Below, in pieces: positions 1-6,453 of a stretch of DNA of 22,194 bases. This stretch comes from an uncultured Oscillibacter sp. GTDB lineage: Bacteria; Bacillota; Clostridia; Oscillospirales; Oscillospiraceae. The translations under genes were made by a program, and so were the position numbers. Under the pieces are notes generated by a model. It ran no database searches, was not told where the DNA came from, and was given only the letters and a program-made list of their open reading frames with translations. The DNA lies in assembly GCF_900546705.1 (NCBI RefSeq), contig NZ_URDP01000030.1:1-22194 (forward strand), read 5' to 3'. How positions within the stretch are numbered: the first letter of the stretch is position 1; every line of letters begins with the position of its first letter.

Positions 1-1746
1 CTTGGCCCGGCCCACATAGGCCGGCTCCCGGCGGGAGAGGGTGAACTCCGCCAGGTGCAGGGGATTGGAGCGGTAGGAGGAGGTCTCGCCGGAGGGAATC
101 AGCTCGTCGGTGGTGGTCACCTCGTCCCGGAGCACTGCCGCCAGCTCCACCAGCAGATGCTCGCCCAGAGGCGGCATGGCGGGCCAGTCGGTGATGTTGG
201 GCCCCAGGATCAGCTCCGTGTCCGGCTGGGGATGGCCGTAGCCGTTGTAGACCCGGCGGGCATAGACGCCTCCGTCAAAGTGATAAGGCAGGGGATGGGG
301 CTCGTAGTCCACCTCCGTGGCGGGGGTGATGCGGCCGCCGCTGCGGGCGGTGGCGGCGATGGAGCGGGCATCCATGAGGCACACGCCGGCAAACTGTCCC
401 TCGGCGGGCTTGGAGCCCTCCCGGTTGGGGAAGTTGCGGGTGGTGTGGCGCAGGCTCAGGCCGTTGTTGGCAGGCACGTCTCCGGCACCGAAGCAGGGGC
501 CGCAGAAGCTGGGTTTGATGATGGCGCCGGTTTCCAACAGGTCGGCGGTGACGCCGGTGCGGGTCAGCTCCAGGCTCACGGGCACGCTGGTGGGGTACAC
601 GTCCAGGGCGAAGTAGCCGCTGCCGCAGCTGCCGCCCCGGAGGATGTCCGCCGCCTCGGTGATGTTGTCGAAGAGGCCGCCGGCGCAGCCGGCGATGACG
701 CCCTGGTCGGCCCACACGCCGCCGTCATGGCACTTGTCCAGCAGGTGAATGTTGGCCTTGGGATAGCGGGCCCGGGCGTCGGACTCCACGGCGGAGAGAA
801 TGTCCTCCGCGTTGTCCAGGAACTCCCGGATGGTGTAGGCATTGGAGGGGTGGAAGGGCAGGGCGATCATGGGCTCGATCTCGTCCAGGGCGATGGAAAC
901 CATGCGGTCATAGTAGGCCCAGGGACCCGGCTGGAGAGGCTGGTGTTCCGCCTGACGGCCATGGAGGGCCAGGTAATCCCGGGTGACCTCGTCCGTCTGC
1001 CAGATGGAACTCAGGCACGTGGTCTCCGTGGTCATTACGTCGATGCCGTTGCGGTAGTCCATGGGCAGCGCGGCGATGCCGGGACCGGCGAATTCCAGCA
1101 CCCGGTTATTGACAAAGCCGTCGGCAAAGGTGGCTTTGACCAGGGCCAGCGCCACGTCATGGGGCCCCACACCCCGGCGGGGGGCGCCGGTCAGATACAC
1201 CAGCACTACTTCGGGATAGGGAATGTCCCAGGTGTTCTTCAAAAGCTGTTTGCAAAGCTCCGGACCGCCCTCGCCCACGGCCATGGTGCCCAGGGCGCCG
1301 TAGCGGGTGTGGGAGTCGGAGCCTAAGATCATTTTTCCGCAGCCTGCCAGCTGCTCTCTTGCATAAGAGTGGATGACGCTCTGGTTGGCGGGGACATAGA
1401 TACCGCCGTATTTCTTCGCGGCGGACAGGCCGAACACATGGTCGTCTTCATTGATGGTGCCGCCCACGGCGCACAGGCTGTTGTGGCAGTTGGTCAGGGC
1501 GTAGGGCACGGGAAAGCTCCGCATGCCGGAGGCGCGGGCCTGCTGGATAATGCCCACGTAAGTAATGTCGTGAGAGACGAGAGCATCAAAGCGAATCCTT
1601 AGAGCCCCAGGGTCACCGGATGTATTGTGCGACTGAAGGATGTGCCAGGCCATGGTCTGGCGCCGCCCTTCTTCCGTGGAGACAGGCGCGGTGGGGCAGG
1701 GCGCGCCGTCGTGGAAAAAGGTGCCGTTTTTACTGAGCTGGATCAT
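1..1746 (-). CDS. Aconitase-superfamily hydratase (YbhJ-like), 3' end outside window
   Basis: The first 582 codons of a [4Fe-4S] hydro-lyase of the aconitase/isopropylmalate isomerase superfamily; the C-terminal part runs off the left edge. The start is an ATG at 1746 with an AGGAGG site about 8 nt upstream. Visible family signatures are SDSHTRYGALGTMA at residues 143-156, a lone Cys354 in IAGCAGG, and the pair Cys415/Cys418 in FCGPCFGAGD. This is the aconitase three-cysteine arrangement (358, 421, 424 in mitochondrial aconitase), so an iron-sulfur cluster is expected. The overall pattern (TNCHNSLCAVGGTINEDDH and RHTTRNFPNREGSK) fits the poorly characterised group annotated as 'hydratase' or YbhJ rather than canonical AcnA or LeuC. 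The substrate is unknown; dehydration/rehydration of a hydroxy-acid is inferred from the fold only. It lies downstream of, and co-directional with, the hydrolase at 1949-2494. Confidence 0.88.
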   Translation of the reverse strand, partial: MIQLSKNGTFFHDGAPCPTAPVSTEEGRRQTMAWHILQSHNTSGDPGALRIRFDALVSHDITYVGIIQQARASGMRSFPVPYALTNCHNSLCAVGGTINEDDHVFGLSAAKKYGGIYVPANQSVIHSYAREQLAGCGKMILGSDSHTRYGALGTMAVGEGGPELCKQLLKNTWDIPYPEVVLVYLTGAPRRGVGPHDVALALVKATFADGFVNNRVLEFAGPGIAALPMDYRNGIDVMTTETTCLSSIWQTDEVTRDYLALHGRQAEHQPLQPGPWAYYDRMVSIALDEIEPMIALPFHPSNAYTIREFLDNAEDILSAVESDARARYPKANIHLLDKCHDGGVWADQGVIAGCAGGLFDNITEAADILRGGSCGSGYFALDVYPTSVPVSLELTRTGVTADLLETGAIIKPSFCGPCFGAGDVPANNGLSLRHTTRNFPNREGSKPAEGQFAGVCLMDARSIAATARSGGRITPATEVDYEPHPLPYHFDGGVYARRVYNGYGHPQPDTELILGPNITDWPAMPPLGEHLLVELAAVLRDEVTTTDELIPSGETSSYRSNPLHLAEFTLSRREPAYVGRAK

Positions 1747-1872
1747 TGGCTGAAGACCTCCTGCGCTCCGGCCGCGGCCGGAAGTTTCTTGCACCACAAT
1801 ATACCATACTTTCTTCCCGCTGCATAGATGTTTTTTGCAGGAATTATAAATCGGACTTGCAAATTTGGGAAA

Positions 1873-1890
1873 TTGTCCAAGTTTGGACAA
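1873..1890. promoter_or_regulatory. Perfect 18-bp inverted repeat, candidate operator
   Basis: TTGTCCAA-GT-TTGGACAA is a perfect 8+2+8 dyad in the 202-bp gap between the hydrolase and the hydratase gene, about 126 bp upstream of the hydratase start. It has no adjacent U-run, so it does not look like a terminator. A protein binding site is the simplest reading; the regulator is not identifiable. No strong promoter hexamer pair was found in this gap. Confidence 0.5.
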
Positions 1891-1948
1891 ACGAATGGAA
1901 CCTTGTCGGTGCAAATACACATGTTTTTATGCTGCGGACGAACGATGC

Positions 1949-2494
1949 TCACTGCCCGGTTACGGTGATCTGGCAGGCGCTCATGGCTGCCAGCGCAGTC
2001 CGGTGGGCCTGGGGAGTGACGCCGGCACAGCAGCCGGAGTCCACCACGATCTCCGCCTCCGGCAAAAACGCCTTAATGAGCAGGGCGTTGGACAGTACGC
2101 AGATATCCGTGCACACGCCGATCAGCGTCACTTTTTCCACGCCGTGCTTTCCCTGACGGAGCAGGTCCTCGTTTTGGGCCTTAAGCAGTTGGCCCAGGGC
2201 GGTGCTGCCGAAGGTGGGCTTGTCGACAGGATGGTCGGCGTACTCCTGAAGCTGGGGAATGATCTCCCACCCCTCGGTTCCCCGGATGCAGTGGGGCACC
2301 GGCAGTTTCCGGCCCTCCTGGGTCTGGGCATAATCCGGACCGTGGGTGTCCCGGGTGAAGAAAATCCGCTCTCCCCGGTTCAGACCGTCCACCACGCGTC
2401 CGACCACATAGGGCACAATGTCACAGGCCTCCGGTGTCCCCAGGGCGCCGGAGACAAAATCGTTCTGCATATCCACCACAACCAAAACATCCAT
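1949..2494 (-). CDS. Isochorismatase-family cysteine hydrolase (nicotinamidase-like)
   Basis: A 181-residue member of the isochorismatase-like hydrolase fold. The catalytic triad is visible as Asp8 (VVVDMQNDF), Lys92 (VDKPTFGST) and Cys132 (GVCTDICV). Asp49, His51 and His68 match the metal site of PncA-type nicotinamidases (D49, H51 and H71 in Mycobacterium PncA). Nicotinamide to nicotinate plus ammonia, feeding NAD salvage, is therefore the most likely reaction, but related amidases share these motifs. The length is typical. The ATG at 2494 has an AAAGGAG site. It is divergent from the transporter at 2671 and lies upstream of the aconitase-like hydratase on the same strand. No terminator is visible in the 202-bp gap to that gene, so co-transcription is possible. 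Confidence 0.85.
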   Translation of the reverse strand: MDVLVVVDMQNDFVSGALGTPEACDIVPYVVGRVVDGLNRGERIFFTRDTHGPDYAQTQEGRKLPVPHCIRGTEGWEIIPQLQEYADHPVDKPTFGSTALGQLLKAQNEDLLRQGKHGVEKVTLIGVCTDICVLSNALLIKAFLPEAEIVVDSGCCAGVTPQAHRTALAAMSACQITVTGQ

Positions 2495-2521
2495 TGCAGC
2501 ACACTCCTTTCAATTTTCACC

Positions 2522-2550
2522 AATATAGCAAATATCCCGGTGAACTGCAA
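2522..2550 (-). promoter_or_regulatory. Candidate promoter for the 1949-2494 hydrolase
   Basis: On the minus strand, TTGCAG (2550-2545), a 17-nt spacer and TATATT (2527-2522), with TGC just before the -10 as in an extended -10 promoter. Start of transcription would fall about 20 nt before the ribosome site. Confidence 0.5.
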
Positions 2551-2579
2551 GAAAGGACGGGGAAAGCTGCAAAAAAAAG

Positions 2580-2608
2580 TTGACTTTTGCGGTGTGTACA
2601 GCTACCAT
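2580..2608 (+). promoter_or_regulatory. Weak candidate promoter for the NSS transporter
   Basis: TTGACT at 2580-2585, a 17-nt spacer, then TACCAT at 2603-2608. The -35 is good, the -10 matches only four of six. An overlapping TATATT at 2608-2613 would need a 22-nt spacer. Correct position and direction for the gene starting at 2671. Confidence 0.35.
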
Positions 2609-2670
2609 ATATTTTATTACGGCCATGGGGAAATTGGGCCGAAATTACAAAAAAACGAGGAGAGAGAAGC

Positions 2671-4035
2671 GTGAAGCGAGAAAACTTCCAATCCCGTCTG
2701 GGATTCTTGCTGGTGAGCGCCGGCTGCGCCATCGGCATCGGAAATGTGTGGAAATTCCCCTATGTGACAGGGGAAAACGGCGGCGGTGTGTTTGTGCTCT
2801 TTTACCTGCTGTTTTTGGTCATCATGGGCGTGCCGGTCCTGACCATGGAGCTGGCGGTTGGGCGTGCCAGCCGCAAGAGCGCCGTGCTGGGATACAAGGC
2901 CCTGGAGCCCAAGGGCAGCAAGTGGCACGTCCACGGCTGGTTCTGTGTGATCGGCTGCTGCCTTTTGATGATGTACTATACCACGGTGGCCGGCTGGATG
3001 CTGGACTATTTCTATAAATTCGCCACCGGCGCATTCAATGGCATGACCATCGAGGCAGTGGACGGCGTATTCAACGAGATGCTGGCAAATCCCGGCGAGA
3101 TGACGGTGTTTATGGTCATTATCGTGCTGGCGGGTTTCCTGGTGTGCTCTTTCGGTCTGCAAAAGGGCCTGGAGCGGATCAGCAAGTGGATGATGCTGGC
3201 GCTGCTGGCGCTGATCGTGGTGTTGGCGGTGCACAGCCTGATGCTGCCCGGCGCCGCCGAGGGCGTGAAGTTCTACCTGCTGCCGGATTTCCAGCGGGCT
3301 GCGGAACAGGGCATCGGCAATGTGATGACTGCCGCCATGAATCAGTCCTTCTTTACCCTGAGCCTGGGCATTGCCGCCATGGAGATCTTCGGCAGCTATA
3401 TGTCCCGGGACAACTCCCTGACCGGTGAGTCCGTGCGGATCTGCTGCCTGGATACGTTTGTGGCGCTCATGTCCGGCCTGATTATTTTCCCCGCCTGCTT
3501 TTCTTTCGGGGTGGAGGCCAACAGCGGCCCGGCCCTGATTTTCATGACGCTGCCCCGGGTGTTCATCAACATGGCCGGTGGCCGTATCTGGGGCGCGCTG
3601 TTCTTCCTGTTCATGACGTTTGCCAGCTTCACCACTGTGCTGGCCGTGTTTGAAAACATCATGGCCAGCTGCATCGACACCTTCGGCTGGACCCGGAAAA
3701 AGGCCACGGTGGTATGCTGCGTGTTCATTCTGGTGGCCAGCATGCCCTGCGTGCTGGGCTACAACCAGTGGTACTTCTCCCTGGTTCTGCCCAACGCACC
3801 CGGCGGCGGACAGATTCTGGATATCGAGGACTTCCTGGTGAGCAACCTGCTGCTGCCGCTGGGCTCTTTGGTGTATCTGCTGTTCTGCGTCAGCAAGTGG
3901 GGCTGGGGATTTGACAAGTATCTGGAGGAGGCCAATACCGGAACGGGGCTGAAAATGTCCCGGATGTTCAAGCCGTACTTCCAGTTCATCCTGCCCATTC
4001 TGATTCTGGTCATCCTGATCCAGGGTTTGCTGTAA
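2671..4035 (+). CDS. Sodium-dependent amino-acid transporter, NSS (SNF) family
   Basis: A 454-residue integral membrane protein of the neurotransmitter:sodium symporter family, importing an amino acid with Na+. I chose the GTG at 2671 because a GAGGAGAG site lies about 8 nt upstream and the protein then begins directly with the conserved first helix, SAGCAIGIGNVWKFPY (residues 16-31). In that helix Ala20 and Asn25 match the Na+-binding Ala22 and Asn27 of LeuT. Length and hydrophobic pattern resemble the 11-helix bacterial members Tyt1 and MhsT rather than 12-helix LeuT. The substrate cannot be read from sequence; MhsT-like proteins take hydrophobic or aromatic amino acids. It is followed by a strong terminator, so it is monocistronic. 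It faces the LysR gene and lies near a PLP lyase and a second Na+ symporter, which suggests amino-acid catabolism. Confidence 0.9.
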   Translation: MKRENFQSRLGFLLVSAGCAIGIGNVWKFPYVTGENGGGVFVLFYLLFLVIMGVPVLTMELAVGRASRKSAVLGYKALEPKGSKWHVHGWFCVIGCCLLMMYYTTVAGWMLDYFYKFATGAFNGMTIEAVDGVFNEMLANPGEMTVFMVIIVLAGFLVCSFGLQKGLERISKWMMLALLALIVVLAVHSLMLPGAAEGVKFYLLPDFQRAAEQGIGNVMTAAMNQSFFTLSLGIAAMEIFGSYMSRDNSLTGESVRICCLDTFVALMSGLIIFPACFSFGVEANSGPALIFMTLPRVFINMAGGRIWGALFFLFMTFASFTTVLAVFENIMASCIDTFGWTRKKATVVCCVFILVASMPCVLGYNQWYFSLVLPNAPGGGQILDIEDFLVSNLLLPLGSLVYLLFCVSKWGWGFDKYLEEANTGTGLKMSRMFKPYFQFILPILILVILIQGLL

Positions 4036-4091
4036 TAAAATATTTATCTGATAAATTTGCATATTTATCAATTTCGATCTCTGGGCAGATC

Positions 4092-4125
4092 AAAGCGGAC
4101 GCCGTTTTCGACGTCCGCTTTTTTT
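4092..4125 (+). terminator. Intrinsic terminator after the NSS transporter
   Basis: AAAGCGGACG at 4092-4101 pairs with CGTCCGCTTT at 4112-4121 (10 bp) around a 10-nt loop, followed by more T to 4125. It lies between convergent genes; the T-run favours the plus strand. Confidence 0.85.
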
Positions 4126-4152
4126 ACACAAAAATTTGGGGGGAACCGGGGC

Positions 4153-5058
4153 TTACAGGCGCAGCTTTTCCTTTTCCGCCAAGGCGATGCGGATAAACTC
4201 GGAGATGATCTTCCACTGGTACGACTCCTTCCGGTAGGCAAAGCGGATGGGGTAGGAAGCGCCGGTGAAATACACCCGGACCCGCCGCAGCTGACTGCGG
4301 CTGAGTGTGGCGCGCACCAGGCTTTTGGGACAAAAGCAGATGCCGATCCCCCGGGAGGAGAATTCCACCAGTGTATCCAGGTTGTTGCTGCGGGCTTTCA
4401 CAACAGGCTGAAAACCGGCTTTTTCGATCAGTCCCCTGCCGATTTCGCTGGAAATGTCATGGCCGCCGCCCAGTACGAACGGGCAGCGGCTAAACTGGCT
4501 CAAATCGGTAAGATGTACGTTTTTTTCGGTATTTTCCGGGGCGTATTGCACCGGGACCAGCATGACGGTTTCGTCGTTGTAAAAGTCCAGAATTTCCGTG
4601 TTTGGCAGGGAGTCGAAGATCCGGCCCACGGCAAGATCGATGTCCTTGTTGACAAGGCTGGTCTGCAGCAGCTTGTTGCCGTTTTCCACCAGCCGCACTT
4701 CGATATTCGGGTATTGCTCCTGAAAGGCGTGGATGATGCCCGGCATAATGGTGCGGCTTTTCGCATAATCAACACCGACCAGAAGTTTTCCCCGTTGGTT
4801 GTGGGTCAGGTCGTTGAACTCGTTCCACATGGACTGCCAGTTTTCGTAGATGGAGGTGGCATGACGCAAAAATACCTCCCCGGCGTAGGTCAGTTCCAGG
4901 GGATTGCTGCGGATAATCAGCTGACAGGCGAGCTCTTTTTCCAGTGATGCAATGTGGGCGCTGAGGGTCTGCTGGGTGATATGCAGTTCCTCGGCTGCCT
5001 TGGTAATGTTGCGCTTTGCCGCCACCGCCCGAAAGTACTCCGTGGTCAGAAAATTCAT
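4153..5058 (-). CDS. LysR-family transcriptional regulator
   Basis: A 301-residue LysR-type regulator, the normal family length. The N-terminal winged HTH is clear: residues 1-60 include NITKAAEELHITQQTLSAHI and the SLEKELACQL wing. A periplasmic-binding-protein-like effector domain covers about residues 90-295. The ATG at 5058 gives the canonical N-terminus; the frame stays open further upstream but without LysR homology. The ribosome site is weak (AGGGGG). It is divergent from the PLP lyase at 5241, and the two promoters share their -35 hexamer inside an inverted repeat, so it most likely controls that lyase and the downstream symporter while limiting its own synthesis. The inducer is unknown; an amino acid or its breakdown product is the natural guess from context. 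Confidence 0.92.
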   Translation of the reverse strand: MNFLTTEYFRAVAAKRNITKAAEELHITQQTLSAHIASLEKELACQLIIRSNPLELTYAGEVFLRHATSIYENWQSMWNEFNDLTHNQRGKLLVGVDYAKSRTIMPGIIHAFQEQYPNIEVRLVENGNKLLQTSLVNKDIDLAVGRIFDSLPNTEILDFYNDETVMLVPVQYAPENTEKNVHLTDLSQFSRCPFVLGGGHDISSEIGRGLIEKAGFQPVVKARSNNLDTLVEFSSRGIGICFCPKSLVRATLSRSQLRRVRVYFTGASYPIRFAYRKESYQWKIISEFIRIALAEKEKLRL

Positions 5059-5090
5059 GGTTAGGCCCCCTGTCACAGAAATTTTGCTGT

Positions 5091-5119
5091 AGTATACACC
5101 GAATAAATCAGTTTTACAA
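5091..5119 (-). promoter_or_regulatory. Promoter of the LysR gene
   Basis: On the minus strand, TTGTAA (5119-5114), a 17-nt spacer and TATACT (5096-5091). Its -35 lies on almost the same bases as the -35 of the opposite promoter at 5113-5141. Confidence 0.7.
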
Positions 5120-5126
5120 CTGTTTT
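5105..5126. promoter_or_regulatory. Inverted repeat at the shared -35, candidate LysR operator
   Basis: Arms AAATCAGTT (5105-5113) and AACTGTTTT (5118-5126) are complementary at eight of nine positions around TTAC. T5104 and A5116 also form a T-N11-A match to the general LysR-type box. The dyad covers both -35 hexamers. Confidence 0.55.
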
Positions 5127-5141
5127 TTTGTGCATTATGAT
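5113..5141 (+). promoter_or_regulatory. Promoter of the PLP lyase-AGCS symporter operon
   Basis: TTTACA at 5113-5118, exactly 17 nt, then TATGAT at 5136-5141. A leader of about 90 nt follows. It contains a 6-bp hairpin, AGCCGC/GCGGCT, before the AAGGAGG ribosome site of the gene at 5241. Confidence 0.7.
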
Positions 5142-5240
5142 TTGAACCATACTTGGAAGCCGCGTTCCGGCGGCTGAATTTCAACAGCGGATATCTGGGA
5201 AAAATCACAGAGTCCAGCACGTCTAAGGAGGAATTTTTCA

Positions 5241-6410
5241 ATGGATAAGAACAAGGTCGATTACGGTTCCATGGAATTTGCCACCCGGGCGATCAAGTAC
5301 GGGGAAGGCCCTGATCCCGTGACCCATGCGCTGAATACGCCCATCTACGAGACGACTACATATGCCTACAGCGGCACGGACGAATATGACCGGATGATCG
5401 GCGATGCCATGGCCTGGAAGCCGGGCTGCCGCATTTACAGCCGCACCACCAACCCCACCACCTCCGCCATGGAGGAGAAAGCAGCTTCTCTGGAGAACGC
5501 GGAGGACGCCTGCGTGGTCTCCTGCGGCATGGCCGCCGTGAGCCTGGCGCTGCTGACCCAGCTGAACGCAGGCGACCACGTGATCTGCTCCGACGACACG
5601 TTCGTGTGCACGGCCAGCCTGTTTGAGGATATCCTGCCCTCCAAGGGAATTGAAACGGACCGGGTGGAGATTCTGGACCTGGACAACATCAGAAAGGCCA
5701 TGAAGCCCAACACCAAGGTCATCTACCTGGAGGCACTGTCCAACCCGCTGCTGAAGCTGGCAGATCTGCCGGCCATCGCTGCCCTGGCCCATGAGCACGG
5801 CTGCAAGTTCATCGTGGATAACACCTTCCTGTCTCCGTTCATCATGCGGCCCCTGGATCACGGCACGGATATCGTGCTCCACTCCGGCACCAAGTACTAT
5901 GTGGGACATGGCGACGCATTGTGCGGCATCGTGGCCGGCAAGAAGGCGGATATGGACCGGATCCGCTACTACAACGACAACCTGGGCACGCATATCAGCC
6001 CCTTCGACTCCTGGCTGGCTCTGCGGGGTGTCCGCACGCTGCCGCTGCGGCTGACCAAGCAGTCCCAGAACGCCATGACGCTGGCCAAGTGGCTGGAGGC
6101 CAGACCTGAGGTGGAGTTCGTGCTGTATCCGGGCCTGGAGAGCCACAAGCAGCATGAGCTGGCCAAGAAGCTGTTTGTGGGCGACAACTTCGGCGGCATG
6201 CTGTGCTTCCATCTCAAGGGCGGCTACGAGGAAATGGCCAAGTTTGCGGACAATGTGCAGATTCCGCCCATTGCCACCAGCCTGGGTGATGTGGTGACGC
6301 TGATCTATCCCAAGAAGCCCTATGACAACCTGATCCGCCTGTCTGTCGGTTGCGAGGACGTGCGGGATCTGATTGCGGACTTCGAGCAGGCGTTTGCGAA
6401 AATGAAGTAA
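5241..6410 (+). CDS. Cys/Met-metabolism PLP-dependent lyase (cystathionine/methionine gamma-lyase family)
   Basis: A 389-residue fold-type I PLP enzyme of the transsulfuration family. Visible signatures are YSRTTNPT (residues 66-73, the cofactor-phosphate loop from the neighbouring subunit), IVDNTF with Asp193 for the pyridine nitrogen, the Schiff-base Lys218 in HSGTKYYVGHGD, and LIRLSVGCED for the substrate carboxylate. It should carry out beta- or gamma-elimination or replacement on a sulfur (or related) amino acid in the cytosol. An oddity: the usual YGGT or YGCT motif, whose Tyr stacks on PLP, reads FVCT here (Phe121, Cys123). Cys123 aligns with Cys116 of methionine gamma-lyase, while the catalytic Tyr114 position is Phe. 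The substrate is therefore uncertain. It is divergent from the LysR gene and 43 bp upstream of an AGCS symporter, probably in one transcript. Confidence 0.88.
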   Translation: MDKNKVDYGSMEFATRAIKYGEGPDPVTHALNTPIYETTTYAYSGTDEYDRMIGDAMAWKPGCRIYSRTTNPTTSAMEEKAASLENAEDACVVSCGMAAVSLALLTQLNAGDHVICSDDTFVCTASLFEDILPSKGIETDRVEILDLDNIRKAMKPNTKVIYLEALSNPLLKLADLPAIAALAHEHGCKFIVDNTFLSPFIMRPLDHGTDIVLHSGTKYYVGHGDALCGIVAGKKADMDRIRYYNDNLGTHISPFDSWLALRGVRTLPLRLTKQSQNAMTLAKWLEARPEVEFVLYPGLESHKQHELAKKLFVGDNFGGMLCFHLKGGYEEMAKFADNVQIPPIATSLGDVVTLIYPKKPYDNLIRLSVGCEDVRDLIADFEQAFAKMK

Positions 6411-6453
6411 TTGGTCCCTCCGGGGACGATCTTTAGGGTGAAGGGAGGCAATT

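Noticed and set aside
55..1326. A 423-codon plus-strand frame opposite the aconitase-like hydratase
   Set aside because: Gly/Val/Ala/His-rich shadow of the minus-strand gene, which has a clear start, ribosome site and iron-sulfur cysteines.
2617..4071. A 484-codon minus-strand frame opposite the NSS transporter
   Set aside because: His/Gln-rich mirror of a hydrophobic membrane protein; no ribosome site and no homology.
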